This document shows positions 45,485-54,912 of a DNA stretch of 64,000 nt, piece after piece (within the stretch, counting starts at the first letter, position 1; every line of letters begins with the position of its first letter). Origin of the DNA: Nonomuraea sp. SYSU D8015. Lineage in GTDB: Bacteria; Actinomycetota; Actinomycetes; Streptosporangiales; Streptosporangiaceae. Both the position numbers and the translations under genes were made by a program. The stretch spans positions 682,001 to 746,000 of the forward strand of contig NZ_VJYI01000002.1 in assembly GCF_008065375.1 (NCBI RefSeq), in the 5' to 3' direction. The notes beneath the pieces were generated by a model. The model was not told the DNA's origin. It made no database searches and saw only the letters and a program-made list of their open reading frames with translations.

Positions 45485-46721
45485 GGGTCACACTCCCCTC
45501 CGCGACGTCGAATCTGGCTCCGATCAGCTCCCGCGGCACGTCGTCCGGCACCGCGGCGGTGATGAGCACCTGCTCGGCAGGCGCGACGAACTCGGCGAGG
45601 CGCCGCCTGCGCTGGCTGTCGAGCTCGGCGAACACGTCGTCGAGTATCAGCACCGGGTCGCCGCCGTCGGCCCGCAGCAGCTCGTACGCGGCCAGTCGCA
45701 GCGCCAGCGCGAACGACCAGGACTCGCCGTGGCTGGCATAACCTCGGGCGGGCAGATCGCCCAGGCCGAGGAGGAGGTCGTCGCGGTGCGGGCCGACGAG
45801 CGTGACACCGCGTTCCAGCTCCGCCGAGCGGACCTCCAATAGCCGCTCCCGCAGACGTTCTTCAAGGGTTTTCCCCAAGTCTGTGGATAACGTCTGTGTA
45901 TCGAAAGATCCCCGCTCACCGGCGAATTCGCCCTCGGAACCCCCCTCGTCTCCATCCCCACCTGTGGACAACGTGCTGCGGTACGCCAGCGTGGCCGGGG
46001 CGCTCGCGGGGGCCAGCGCGGCGTACGCGCCGGCGACCAGCGGCCGCAGCGCCTCGATGAGCTCCAGCCGCGCCCGCAGCAGCTCCGCTCCGTGCCTGGC
46101 GAGGTGCGCGTCCCACACCTCCAGCGTGCTCAGCACGTCGCCGGCGCCCGCCGCGTTGAACGCGGTGTCGCTCTCCTGGCGTCTGACGCTCCTGCCGCCC
46201 CTGCGGGCCTGTGCGGCCGTGCGCAGCAGGGCTCCGCGTTGCTTCAGCACCCGGTCGTAGTCGGCGCGCACGCCGGCGAATCTGGGCGCCCTGGACACCA
46301 GCAGGTCGTCGAGGAAGCGGCGGCGCTCGGATGGGTCGCCCTTGGACAGAGCCAGGTCCTCCGGGGCGAACAGCACCGTGCGCAGCAGGCCGACGACGTC
46401 GCGCGCCCTGGACACGGGGGAGCGGTTGAGCCGCGCGCGGTTGGCCCGGCCCGGGTTGATCTCCAGCTCGACGAGCGCCCGCCGGTCGTCCCTGTGGACG
46501 GCGCAGCGCACGATCGCCCGCGTGGCGCCCTTGCGCACGAGCGGCGCGTCGTTCGCCACCCGGTGGCTGGACTGCGTCGCGACGTAGCCGAGGGCCTCGA
46601 CCAGGTTGGTCTTACCCTGGCCGTTGGGCCCCACGAACGCCGTGACGCCAGGCTCGAGGCCGAGCTCCAGGGACGCGTAGGACCGGAAGTCGGTCAGCGA
46701 CAGGTGGGCGACGTACACCAC
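45474..46721 (-). CDS. recF: DNA repair and replication protein RecF
   Basis: 415 residues. Walker [17 protein letters not shown] (about 29-44), signature-like [34 protein letters not shown] and Walker [15 protein letters not shown]. RecF loads RecA at gaps with RecO/RecR. The usual length is about 370-390; extra residues lie at about 170-195 and especially 250-285 (charged, Gly/Glu-rich), the latter encoding two perfect DnaA boxes. Stop overlaps the DciA-like gene. Confidence 0.95.
   Translation of the reverse strand: MVYVAHLSLTDFRSYASLELGLEPGVTAFVGPNGQGKTNLVEALGYVATQSSHRVANDAPLVRKGATRAIVRCAVHRDDRRALVELEINPGRANRARLNRSPVSRARDVVGLLRTVLFAPEDLALSKGDPSERRRFLDDLLVSRAPRFAGVRADYDRVLKQRGALLRTAAQARRGGRSVRRQESDTAFNAAGAGDVLSTLEVWDAHLARHGAELLRARLELIEALRPLVAGAYAALAPASAPATLAYRSTLSTGGDGDEGGSEGEFAGERGSFDTQTLSTDLGKTLEERLRERLLEVRSAELERGVTLVGPHRDDLLLGLGDLPARGYASHGESWSFALALRLAAYELLRADGGDPVLILDDVFAELDSQRRRRLAEFVAPAEQVLITAAVPDDVPRELIGARFDVAEGSVTRVR
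45892..45971. promoter_or_regulatory. Two DnaA boxes inside recF
   Basis: TGTGGATAA (45892-45900) and TGTGGACAA (45963-45971), both perfect, at either end of a hydrophilic insertion in RecF (codons for LST at residues 278-280 and 251-253). Confidence 0.6.
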
Positions 46722-46766
46722 ACGAAGGTTAGTGCGCCGCGGCCGCCACCGGGGTAACCGGCACGC

Positions 46767-47711
46767 TCAGCGGTCCGTCTCGCGCGGGGGCGTGACGTCC
46801 GCGCCCGGCGCGTCGGCGCCCTTGCCCTCGCTGCCCTCCTTCGAGGTGATGGCATGGCCGCCGAACTGGTTGCGCAGCGCCGCGACCACCTTCATCGCGG
46901 GGGAGTCGTCCTGGCGGGAGGCGAACCTGGCGTAGAGGGCGGCCGTGATGACCGGCAGCGGGACCGCGTGGTCCACAGCCGCCTGGACGGTCCACCGGCC
47001 CTCGCCGGAGTCCTGTGCATAACCGCGCAGCTGGTCGAGGTGCTCGTCGTCGTCGAGCGCCCGGACCAGCAGGTCGAGCAGCCAGGAGCGGATCACGGTG
47101 CCGGTGCGCCAGCTGGCGAAGGAGCCCTTGACGTCCTTGACCACTTCGGAGGCCTCGAGCAGCTCCCAGCCCTCCGCGAAGGCCTGCATCATGCCGTATT
47201 CGATGCCGTTGTGGACCATCTTCGCGAAGTGCCCGGCTCCGACGTCGCCGGCGTGGACGAAGCCGTTCTCACCCTCGGGCTTGAGCGTCTGGAAGATCGG
47301 CATCAGCCGGTCGACGTGGGCCTTGTCGCCGCCGCACATGAGCGCGTAGCCGTTCTGCAGGCCCCAGACGCCGCCGCTCACGCCGCAGTCGATGAAGCCG
47401 ATGCCCTTCTGGGCCAGCTCGGCGGCGTGCTTCTGGTCATCCACATAGTGTGAATTTCCGCCGTCGACGACGATGTCGCCCATGCTGAGCAACTCGCCGA
47501 GGTCGTCGATCGTGGATTGCGTGGGTTTGCCTGCGGGGACCATGACCCAGACCACGCGCGGCGCCTGGAGGCGTTCGACCAAGTCCTTCAGACTCGCCGC
47601 GTCGCTGATCGAGGGATCGCGGTCGTAGCCGACGACCTCGTGACCGCCGCGGCGCAGCCGCTCGGCCATGTTGCCGCCCATCTTGCCCAGTCCGACCATG
47701 CCGATCTGCAT
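46767..47711 (-). CDS. gnd: 6-phosphogluconate dehydrogenase, short (decarboxylating) form
   Basis: 314 residues. NAD(P) motif GMVGLGKMGGNMAERL, VDGGNSHY, CGVSGGVWGLQNGYALMCGG and the catalytic KMVHNGIEYGMMQAFAEG. This is the approximately 300-residue form found in actinomycetes and some Gram-positives (the long form is about 470). Oxidises 6-phosphogluconate to ribulose-5-phosphate in the pentose phosphate pathway. Conserved between dnaN and recF in this group although metabolically unrelated. Confidence 0.93.
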   Translation of the reverse strand: MQIGMVGLGKMGGNMAERLRRGGHEVVGYDRDPSISDAASLKDLVERLQAPRVVWVMVPAGKPTQSTIDDLGELLSMGDIVVDGGNSHYVDDQKHAAELAQKGIGFIDCGVSGGVWGLQNGYALMCGGDKAHVDRLMPIFQTLKPEGENGFVHAGDVGAGHFAKMVHNGIEYGMMQAFAEGWELLEASEVVKDVKGSFASWRTGTVIRSWLLDLLVRALDDDEHLDQLRGYAQDSGEGRWTVQAAVDHAVPLPVITAALYARFASRQDDSPAMKVVAALRNQFGGHAITSKEGSEGKGADAPGADVTPPRETDR

Positions 47712-47760
47712 GACAGTCCTCTACCCCCTTGTCAGGCTTCCATCATCCCCGATGACAGGT

Positions 47761-48897
47761 TCAGCCTGACAGGCGGATGGGCATGATCAGGTAACGGTAG
47801 TCCGTGGTGGCACCGTCCTCCACAGGCTTTCCACCGGTGAGGATAGCGGGCTTCGTGGACGTGGTCATCTGGAGCCTGGCCACGTCGGAGTCGATGGCGC
47901 CCAGGCCCTCCAGCAGGAACTGGTGGTTGAAGGCGATGTTCATCTCCTCGCCCTCGTAATCCACAGGCAGGGCCTCGACGGCCTGCGCCTCGTCGCCGCT
48001 GCCGGCCTCGAGCACGACCTCGCCGCTCTTGAACGCCAGCCGCACCGGCGTGTTGCGCTCGGCGACCAGGGCCACGCGCTTGACCGCCTCCACGAACGGA
48101 CCTGTGGACAAGTCCGCGCGGGCGGAGAACTCGGTGGGCAGCAGCGAGCGGTATTTCGGGAACTCGGGGTCGAGCAGGCGCGTGGTCGTCCGCCGTCCCG
48201 CGCTGGAGAAGCCGATCATGCCCTCGCCGGTGCCGCCGGCGGAGCTGAGCGCGATCTCGACCTCCGCGCCGGTCGTGCCGAGCGCCTTGGCCGTGTCGGC
48301 GAGCGTCTTGCCGGGGATCATCGCGATGGCGGCGAAGTCGGGCTGCCCGGGTTGCCACTTCAGCTCGCGTACGGCCAGCCGGTAGCGGTCGGTCGCGGCG
48401 AGGGTCACGGTGTCGCCCTCGATCTCCATCCGCACGCCGGTGAGCATCGGCAGCGTGTCGTCCCGGCCCGCGGCGACGGCGACCTGGGCGACGGCGGAGG
48501 CGAACACGTCGGCGCCGACCCGGCCCGCGGCCGGCGGCATGGCCGGGAGCGAGGGGTAGTCCTCCACAGGCATGGTGAGCAAGGTGAATCGCGCGCTGCC
48601 ACACGTGACGACCGCCTTGGCGCCGTCCACCACGAAGTCCACAGGCTGTGCGGGAAGGGCGCGGGTGATCTCGGCGAGCAGCTTGCCCGAGACCAGGACG
48701 ACCCCGGGCTCACCGGTGTGGAGCTCGAGCGTCACCTCCGCGGAGACCTCGTAGTCGAATCCGGACAGCTTCAGCTGCTGCTCTTCCGTGACCTCCAGGC
48801 GCATGCCGGCGAGGACGGGCACCGACGGGCGCGCCGGGAGGCTGCGTGCCGTCCATGCCACCGCCTCAGCGAGGACGTCTCGCTCGATTCGGAACAT
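47761..48897 (-). CDS. dnaN: DNA polymerase III beta subunit (sliding clamp)
   Basis: 378 residues with the three clamp domains: MFRIERDVLAEAVAWTARSL at the start, GVRMEIEGDTVTLAATDRYR in domain 2, and a C-terminal DYRYLIMPIRLSG. Dimeric ring that tethers the polymerase. ATG 48897 is used; a GTG one codon upstream is possible. Its coding sequence contains one perfect DnaA box (48103-48111). Confidence 0.95.
   Translation of the reverse strand: MFRIERDVLAEAVAWTARSLPARPSVPVLAGMRLEVTEEQQLKLSGFDYEVSAEVTLELHTGEPGVVLVSGKLLAEITRALPAQPVDFVVDGAKAVVTCGSARFTLLTMPVEDYPSLPAMPPAAGRVGADVFASAVAQVAVAAGRDDTLPMLTGVRMEIEGDTVTLAATDRYRLAVRELKWQPGQPDFAAIAMIPGKTLADTAKALGTTGAEVEIALSSAGGTGEGMIGFSSAGRRTTTRLLDPEFPKYRSLLPTEFSARADLSTGPFVEAVKRVALVAERNTPVRLAFKSGEVVLEAGSGDEAQAVEALPVDYEGEEMNIAFNHQFLLEGLGAIDSDVARLQMTTSTKPAILTGGKPVEDGATTDYRYLIMPIRLSG
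48103..48111. promoter_or_regulatory. DnaA box inside dnaN
   Basis: TGTGGACAA, a perfect DnaA box in the dnaN coding sequence, about 0.8 kb from the dnaN end of oriC. Confidence 0.45.
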
Positions 48898-49444
48898 CAC
48901 GGTGATCGGCCTCCTGGGTTCGTCGTTGATTCAAGGATCTCAAGGATCCACTCTCCCGCGCTCGCGCTCCGGGAGAAGCCCAACTATGGGTCTTTGAGTT
49001 CTTAGTTAGAGATAGAAGAGGTCATCACACTAGGGGCTGTGGGAACTGTGGACAACCAGCGTTGTGGCTGGTCAGCAGCCCTGTTTTCATCCACTGCGGG
49101 TGTGGGCGAAGCCTGGGGGAAACTTGGGGCGCCTGGGGACGGCGAATCTTTGCCCACAGTCCTTCCCCAGATCATGGTGCGTTCATCCACGGGGGTAACC
49201 GGGTTATCCACGAGGTTTCCACAGGTTGTCCACGGGGTAAAAGAGGCCGTTCTGGAGTCCCAGATCGACTGTGCACACGTCGTCCACACGTTATCCACGA
49301 CTCGTCCCCAGATTTGCAGGGGATGTCCCCACCGTTGTCCCCAGCCCTTGTGTACGGATTTTTCGCGGCTTTGCCGTGCGTACGGCCGCTGTCTTTCGGC
49401 GTTTCCGCTGCTCCACAGTGTTTTCCACAGGCTGTGCATGACCG
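48898..49444. other. Chromosomal replication origin oriC
   Basis: 547 bases between dnaN and dnaA. DnaA-box-like sequences: TGTGGACAA (49047), TTGCCCACA (49150), TTATCCACG (49204), GTTTCCACA (49215), TTGTCCACG (49226), TCGTCCACA (49280), TTATCCACG (49291), TTGTCCCCA (49335) and TTTTCCACA (49421). Most point the same way. The AT-richest part (about 48990-49025, GTTCTTAGTTAGAGATAGAA) is nearest dnaN and is the likely unwinding element. Typical actinomycete origin. Confidence 0.93.
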
Positions 49445-51028
49445 TCAAGATCCACGCTGTGTCTGCTTGATCCGCATTGTCAGCTCGTTGACCTGGTTGT
49501 ACATCGACCGTCGCTCGGCGATGAGCGACCGGATCTTGCGCTCGGCGTGCATGACGGTGGTGTGGTCCCTGCCGCCGAACTGCTGGCCGATCTTGGGCAG
49601 CGACAGCTCGGTCAGCTCGCGCGCGAGGTACATAGCGATCTGCCGGGCGGTGACGAGCGCCCTGCTGCGCGAAGTACCGCACAGGTCGTCGATGCTGATG
49701 CCGAAGTAGTCGGCGGTCTCGCTCATGATCGCCGCGATCGTGATCTCGGTGTCGGACTCGGAGGTGATGAGGTCCTTCAGCACCACTTCGGCGAGCTGCA
49801 GGTCGACGCCCTGCCTGTTGAGGCTGGCGAACGCGGTCACCCTTATCAGGGCGCCCTCGAGCTCGCGGATGTTGGTGGAGATGCGGCTGGCGATGTACTC
49901 AAGCACCTCGGGCGGCGCGGCCAGGCCCTCCTGGATGGCCTTCTTCCTGAGGATCGCGATACGGGTCTCCAGCTCGGGCGGCTGGACGTCGGTGATCAGG
50001 CCCCACTCGAACCGGTTGCGGAGCCGGTCCTCCAGCGTGATCAGCTGCTTGGGCGCGCGGTCGCTGGAGATGACGATCTGCTTGTTGGCGTTGTGGAGCG
50101 TGTTGAAGGTGTGGAAGAACTCCTCCTGCGTCTGCTCCTTGCCCTCCAGGAACTGGATGTCGTCCACAAGGAGGATGTCGATCGCCCGGTAACGGCCGCG
50201 GAACCCGTCGGCCTTGTGATCGCGGATGCTGTTGATGAAGTCGTTGGTGAACTCCTCGGAGCTCACGTATCTCACCCGCGCGCCGTCGTACAGGCTCTGG
50301 GCGTAATGCCCGATCGCGTGCAGCAGGTGCGTCTTCCCCAGCCCGGAGTCGCCGTAAATGAAGAGCGGGTTGTACGCCTTCGCCGGCGACTCGGCGACGG
50401 CGACGGCCGCGGCGTGGGCGAACCTGTTGCTGGCGCCGATGACGAATGTCTCGAATGTGTACTTCTGATTGAGCCTGGCCGGTTCGCTGGGCTTGTTGCT
50501 CTTTGCCTCCCACCGGTTCGGCGCCGGTTCCGGCGCTTTCTCCACAGGAGGTGTGTGCGGCTGGGGCTGTTCAAAACCGAAGCCGGGTTGTGGATATTCG
50601 GTGGATACTCGATCCGCCTTCGGCTGTGGAGAATAGAACTGCGGAGGCTCGGAAGGCTGCTGGTGCTGGGATAGCGCGGGCTGTGTAAAACGTGGCTGGC
50701 TCTCCACACTCTGGGGATAACTCTGAGCCACAGGCTGTTGACGAGAGTCGACGGAGGGCGGCTCGGGCGCCGTCGTGTCGATCATCACGGCCAGCCGCAT
50801 GGTCCGGCCGAGCTCCTGGGACAGCGCGTGCGCCACCAGCGGGCGCAGTTTGCCCTCGATGAGGTCTTTGAGGAAGTCGTTGGGGACACCGAGCACGATC
50901 GTGTCGTTGCCGGCCAGGGCGATCGGACGCACCATCGACAGCCACGTGCGCTGCTGGATCGGCACGTTCTCATTGAGGAAGTCGCCCAGGGCCCTCTCCC
51001 ATACCGCGTCGAGGTCGACACCGTTCAC
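49445..51028 (-). CDS. dnaA: Chromosomal replication initiator DnaA
   Basis: 527 residues from GTG 51028. Domain I about 1-85 ([20 protein letters not shown]); domain II about 86-185 is Pro/Gln/Ser-rich and long, as in actinomycetes; domain III has Walker [16 protein letters not shown] (226-240) and Walker [15 protein letters not shown]; domain IV ends with the DnaA-box-binding [15 protein letters not shown]. Initiates replication at oriC. A longer frame to 51079 lies within the DnaA-box-rich upstream region and is not used. Confidence 0.96.
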   Translation of the reverse strand: MNGVDLDAVWERALGDFLNENVPIQQRTWLSMVRPIALAGNDTIVLGVPNDFLKDLIEGKLRPLVAHALSQELGRTMRLAVMIDTTAPEPPSVDSRQQPVAQSYPQSVESQPRFTQPALSQHQQPSEPPQFYSPQPKADRVSTEYPQPGFGFEQPQPHTPPVEKAPEPAPNRWEAKSNKPSEPARLNQKYTFETFVIGASNRFAHAAAVAVAESPAKAYNPLFIYGDSGLGKTHLLHAIGHYAQSLYDGARVRYVSSEEFTNDFINSIRDHKADGFRGRYRAIDILLVDDIQFLEGKEQTQEEFFHTFNTLHNANKQIVISSDRAPKQLITLEDRLRNRFEWGLITDVQPPELETRIAILRKKAIQEGLAAPPEVLEYIASRISTNIRELEGALIRVTAFASLNRQGVDLQLAEVVLKDLITSESDTEITIAAIMSETADYFGISIDDLCGTSRSRALVTARQIAMYLARELTELSLPKIGQQFGGRDHTTVMHAERKIRSLIAERRSMYNQVNELTMRIKQTQRGS

Positions 51029-51477
51029 AGTGCGGTTCCCCCTCCTCCCTGTCGCGGCCCCCCGCGATCGTTTATCCACATGGCGCGGCCGCCCGGTCGA
51101 TCAGCGGCCGCTTCGTCCACAGCGTGGCGGCCAGGCTTCGTGCCCAGGCCCTCCACAGGATCTCCACATGTTGTGCACAGTGTTTCGGCGGGTCCGGAAG
51201 GGCCGACAGTAGCCTTGTGCACAGCTGTGTTCAAGACGTTGTCCACAGCGTAGTGGCACCTGGGTCCACATACTGTGGACGCTGCCGGGGCAGTGGAAAA
51301 CCCGCCTGTGGATTGGTGGATAACCGGTCCAGTTTGACCTGGGAGGGTGTTCGCCCGTAACGTACGACGGTCGGCTTGTCACGCGACGGCTATTTCGCGT
51401 GCCCTCGCTATCCTTGGCAGGCCATCCATGTGTGTTAGGCGCCCGAGAGGGCGCACCATCAAGCCTGGAGCCCACCC
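51029..51477. promoter_or_regulatory. dnaA-rpmH intergenic region with DnaA boxes and rpmH promoter
   Basis: 449 bases. Perfect DnaA boxes TTATCCACA (51072-51080) and TTGTCCACA (51239-51247); further matches TCGTCCACA (51113), TTGTGCACA (51171 and 51215) and GGTGGATAA (51315). Indicates DnaA autoregulation. For rpmH (plus strand), TTGACC (51334-51339) and TAACGT (51358-51363) with an 18-base spacer form a plausible housekeeping promoter. Confidence 0.6.
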
Positions 51478-51615
51478 GTGAGCAAGCGTACTTTCCAGCC
51501 GAACAACCGTCGCCGCGCGAAGACCCACGGCTTCCGGCTGCGGATGCGCACCCGGGCCGGTCGCGCCATCCTGGCTTCCCGCCGCCGCAAGGGCCGCGAG
51601 AAGCTGTCGGCCTGA
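51478..51615 (+). CDS. rpmH: 50S ribosomal protein L34
   Basis: 45 residues from GTG 51478: [20 protein letters not shown], then [20 protein letters not shown] and EKLSA. The complete L34 sequence pattern, Arg/Lys-rich, a structural protein of the large subunit. First gene of the rpmH-rnpA-yidD-yidC-jag transcript. Confidence 0.97.
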   Translation: MSKRTFQPNNRRRAKTHGFRLRMRTRAGRAILASRRRKGREKLSA

Positions 51616-51677
51616 CCGTTCCCGCGGTAGTCGTTGGCCCGCCGGTGCTTCTCGCCGGCGGGCGATAGGCGTATACG

Positions 51678-52040
51678 GTGCTGTCGCGTCAATCCCGCAT
51701 GCGGCGCGGGGAGGAATTCGAGGCGGCGATCCGGCGCGGCAAGCGCGCGGGGCGCCCCACCTTGGTGGTGCATCTCGGCACTTCCGGGGAAGAGTCACCT
51801 CTGGTGGGTTTCGTGGTGAGCAAGGCCGTCGGCGGCGCAGTTACCCGAAACAAGGTCAAGCGACGGCTCCGACACCTGATGCGGGACCGTCTGGACCGGC
51901 TGCCGCGAGGTAGCCTGCTTGTGGTACGCGCCAATCCACCGGCCGCGTCCGCGCGATTCGAGCACCTGGCCGCCGAGCTCGATTCCGCGCTGGATCGTTT
52001 GCTCAGGCGGCGCGAGTCCTCGACGGGTGGACAAAAATGA
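51678..52040 (+). CDS. rnpA: Ribonuclease P protein component
   Basis: 120 residues, basic. Contains [20 protein letters not shown], whose [10 protein letters not shown] is the RnpA RNR signature that contacts RNase P RNA. Helps process tRNA 5' ends. GTG start. Its stop overlaps the yidD start by 4 bases (ATGA). Confidence 0.95.
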   Translation: MLSRQSRMRRGEEFEAAIRRGKRAGRPTLVVHLGTSGEESPLVGFVVSKAVGGAVTRNKVKRRLRHLMRDRLDRLPRGSLLVVRANPPAASARFEHLAAELDSALDRLLRRRESSTGGQK

Positions 52041-52315
52041 CGGAGCAGGCGCAAGCGATGCCGAGCCTCGCCGCTCGGGTGCTGATCATCCCGATCCGGT
52101 TCTACCGGGCGTTCATCAGCCCGATGCTCGGCCCGCGCTGCCGTTTCTACCCGTCGTGCAGTGCATATGGACTCGAAGCGATTGCCGTGCACGGAGCGGT
52201 GCGCGGCATTTGGCTGACTGTCCGGCGCATCGGGCGGTGCCACCCATTCCATCCCGGAGGTATAGACCCGGTGCCCCCACGCCCGGTCCGGTCCCACGAA
52301 ACGCAAGGGAGATAG
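52037..52315 (+). CDS. yidD: Membrane protein insertion efficiency factor YidD
   Basis: 92 residues. [20 protein letters not shown], then [14 protein letters not shown] and [15 protein letters not shown], with the conserved cysteines. Amphipathic helix that supports YidC-dependent membrane insertion. Overlaps rnpA; yidC starts 4 bases after its stop. Confidence 0.95.
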   Translation: MTEQAQAMPSLAARVLIIPIRFYRAFISPMLGPRCRFYPSCSAYGLEAIAVHGAVRGIWLTVRRIGRCHPFHPGGIDPVPPRPVRSHETQGR

Positions 52316-52319
52316 CTCG

Positions 52320-53270
52320 GTGGAGCTGTCCTGGCTGAGCTGGCTGTATCAAGCCGTAGCCCAAGTCATCATCTGGATCCACACTGCGTACAGCACGGTC
52401 CTCAACCCGGACAGCGGGCTGACCTGGGCGCTGACGATCGTCACACTGACCGTGTTCATGCGGATCCTGATCTTCCCGCTCTTCCTCAAGCAGATGCGCT
52501 CGTCGAAGAAGATGCAGGAGCTCGCCCCCAAGGTGCAGGAGCTCCGCAAGCGGTACAAGAACGACAAGCAGCGCATGAACCAGGAAGTGATGGCGCTGTA
52601 CCAGGGCGCGGGCGCCAACCCGCTGGGCGGCTGCCTGCCCATCCTGGCCCAGTTCCCCATCTTCATCTCCATGTTCACCGTGCTCCAGAACATGGCCAAC
52701 GGCCATGCGAAGTACGGCATGACGCAGGAACTGGTCGACAGCGCTCGAAAGGCGCACATCTTCGGCGCGCCGCTGCCCGCCAACTTCTTCATGTCCTCGG
52801 AGGACATCGCGGGCTTCGACGCGGGCGTCGTACAGACCAAGGTGGTCCTGGCCATCTTCGTCGCGATCAGCTCGCTGACGACGTTCCTCACCGTCCGGCA
52901 GAGCGTCACCCGCTCCATGGCGCAGATGCCGGACAACCCGATGGCGCAGCAGCAGAAGATCCTCATGTACATCTCTCCGCTGTTCGCCTTCTTCAGCCTG
53001 AACTTCCCGCTCGGTCTGATCATGTACTGGGTCACCACCAACGTGTGGACTCTCGGTCAGCAGCACTGGTTCTACAGCCGGAATCCGGCGACCCAGTTCG
53101 ACGCGAAGGGCAACCCGATCCCCACCCCGCCGAAGCAGGGCCTGATCGCCAAGCTCCGCAAGACCCCGCCGGAAGAGCAGGCCCCTCCGCCCCCTCCGCA
53201 GCCTAAGATCGTCAGGCAGCAGCCGAGTCGCCAGCCCCGCAGCAAGCGCACCGGCAGCAAGAAGTCTTGA
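52320..53270 (+). CDS. yidC: Membrane protein insertase YidC
   Basis: 316 residues, five membrane helices of the Gram-positive YidC/Oxa1 type without the large periplasmic domain: helix 1 about 10-30, the hairpin loop KKMQELAPKVQELRKRYKND, PLGGCLPILAQFPIFISMF, and PLFAFFSLNFPLGLIMYWVT. The hydrophilic-groove Arg (VFMRILIFPLF) is present. Basic C-terminal tail ending RSKRTGSKKS. Inserts proteins alone or with Sec. GTG start. Confidence 0.95.
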   Translation: MELSWLSWLYQAVAQVIIWIHTAYSTVLNPDSGLTWALTIVTLTVFMRILIFPLFLKQMRSSKKMQELAPKVQELRKRYKNDKQRMNQEVMALYQGAGANPLGGCLPILAQFPIFISMFTVLQNMANGHAKYGMTQELVDSARKAHIFGAPLPANFFMSSEDIAGFDAGVVQTKVVLAIFVAISSLTTFLTVRQSVTRSMAQMPDNPMAQQQKILMYISPLFAFFSLNFPLGLIMYWVTTNVWTLGQQHWFYSRNPATQFDAKGNPIPTPPKQGLIAKLRKTPPEEQAPPPPPQPKIVRQQPSRQPRSKRTGSKKS

Positions 53271-53290
53271 ACACGAAGGAGAGGCCGGCC

Positions 53291-53779
53291 ATGACCGAGG
53301 CCGAGCAGAAGAAGGCTCCTGATCTCAGCGCCCTGGAGCAGGAGGGCGAGATCGCTGCCGACTACGTCGAGGGACTTCTCGACATCGCCGACATCGACGG
53401 TGACATCGACATGGACGTCGAGGGCGATCGCGCCCTGGTCTCCGTCGTGGGACTCAAGAGCACCGAGCTGGTGGGGCCCGGGGGAGAGGTCCTCGAGGCG
53501 CTGCAGGAGCTCACGCGCCTGGCCGTGCACCGGCAGACGGGGGAGCGCTCACGGCTCATGCTCGACGTCGCCGGTTATCGCGAGCGCCGGCGCGCAGAGC
53601 TGACCAAGCTCGGCACCGAGGTCGCCCACCAGGTCAGGGAGCGCGGTGAGCCGAAGTCGCTGCAGCCGATGACGCCGTTCGAGCGCAAGATCGTTCACGA
53701 CGCGGTGGCGGCCGCCGGGCTTCGCAGCGAGTCCGAGGGTGAGGAGCCCCACCGGTACGTTGTGGTCATGCCTGCCTGA
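53291..53779 (+). CDS. jag: RNA-binding protein Jag/KhpB (R3H domain)
   Basis: 162 residues. A KH-like domain (VSVVGLKSTELVGPGGEVLE) and a C-terminal R3H domain (RRRAELTKLGTEVAHQV, with PMTPFERKIVHDAVAAAGL). No N-terminal Jag-N domain, as in most actinomycete versions. Binds RNA and is linked to YidC and cell-wall/septum control. ATG 53291 is used; an ATG at 53267 overlapping yidC is an alternative. Confidence 0.9.
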   Translation: MTEAEQKKAPDLSALEQEGEIAADYVEGLLDIADIDGDIDMDVEGDRALVSVVGLKSTELVGPGGEVLEALQELTRLAVHRQTGERSRLMLDVAGYRERRRAELTKLGTEVAHQVRERGEPKSLQPMTPFERKIVHDAVAAAGLRSESEGEEPHRYVVVMPA

Positions 53780-53802
53780 GCGGGCCTTCTCCGGTTTCGA
53801 TG

Positions 53803-53850
53803 CGGCCGTCTGCCCGCCTCAGCGCGCGGCAGGCGGCCGTTTTCTTTTAT
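53803..53850. terminator. Terminator after jag
   Basis: CGGCCGTCTGCC (53803-53814) pairs with GGCAGGCGGCCG (53828-53839) apart from one G-T pair, followed by TTTTCTTTTAT. Ends the rpmH-to-jag transcript. The remaining 250 bases up to rsmG show nothing else. Confidence 0.8.
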
Positions 53851-54103
53851 CCTTGTACGTGCTGGACACGGCTGATATTGGCCGATATGGGCACTTCAAT
53901 CCTTATATATCCCAAATGGGGCCTGATGTGGCCGCCACGACAGTGGTGTGCTCAAAGGTCACCCGGGGACCAGCCCGCTAGTCTTCCTTTGTGATCGTCC
54001 ATCTACCCTTGGGTAGGGACCGGCTCCGGATCTGTCCACGCCTTTCCTCGTCAGAGCCTTCACGCCCGGCAACGACTTAGCACCAAGAAAGGGCCACCGA
54101 CCA

Positions 54104-54775
54104 GTGAGCGATGAGCTTCCGGCGCCGCCGGACATAGCGCGGGACGTCTTCGCCGGGGAGGCTTGGGATCGCGCCAACGCGTTCGCCGAGCTGCTGGCGG
54201 GTCCCGGCGTCGTCCGAGGGCTGCTGGGTCCGCGGGAGGTGCCGCGGATCTGGGATCGCCACCTGCTCAACTGCGCGGTGGTCGCCGAGGTCGTGCCGCC
54301 GGCCGCGAGACTGGTGGACATCGGCTCGGGCGCCGGGTTGCCGGGGCTCGTGCTGGCCATCGTGCGGCCCGACCTTACGGTCACGCTGCTGGAGCCGTTG
54401 CTGCGCCGTACCGTGTTCCTGGAGGAGTGTGTCGAGGCGCTCAAGCTCGACAACGTCGAGGTGCTGCGGGGGCGGGCGGAGGAGCTGGCGGGCAAGCGCG
54501 TTTTCGACGTGGCGAGCGCCCGTGCGGTGGCGCCGCTCGATCGTCTCCTGAAATGGGCGATGCCGCTGCTCCGCGAAGGTGGTGAGCTGATCGCCATGAA
54601 GGGGGAGCGGGCCGCCGGCGAGCTGGCCGAGGCGGAGTCCCAATTGCAGGCCAGCGGAGCGCGAACGGCCGAGCTTGTGACCGTCGGGCGCGGTAAGGTC
54701 GAGCCGCCTGCAACATTGGTTCGGGTGGTAGCGGGTCGCGCGCCGGAGCAAGCCAGGCGGCGACGAAGGAGGTGA
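54104..54775 (+). CDS. rsmG: 16S rRNA (guanine527-N7)-methyltransferase RsmG
   Basis: 223 residues from GTG 54104. SAM-binding motif VDIGSGAGLPGLVLAI (about 72-87), LLEPLLRRTVFLEECVEALK and FDVASARAVAPLDRLL. Methylates G527 of 16S rRNA; loss gives low-level streptomycin resistance. Arg-rich C-terminal tail. Starts the rsmG-parA-parB transcript. Confidence 0.95.
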   Translation: MSDELPAPPDIARDVFAGEAWDRANAFAELLAGPGVVRGLLGPREVPRIWDRHLLNCAVVAEVVPPAARLVDIGSGAGLPGLVLAIVRPDLTVTLLEPLLRRTVFLEECVEALKLDNVEVLRGRAEELAGKRVFDVASARAVAPLDRLLKWAMPLLREGGELIAMKGERAAGELAEAESQLQASGARTAELVTVGRGKVEPPATLVRVVAGRAPEQARRRRRR

Positions 54776-54912
54776 CGGTTGTGCCAGTCGCGGCATGCGG
54801 TCTTGGATGGCCAGGCAACCGTCCGTCCGAGAGTCCAACCGGGGTTGGCTGGCCCGAAATGGGCGTGTCGCGACAGCAAATTCCCGGCACCGGCATACCA
54901 CTGGTTGAAAGG

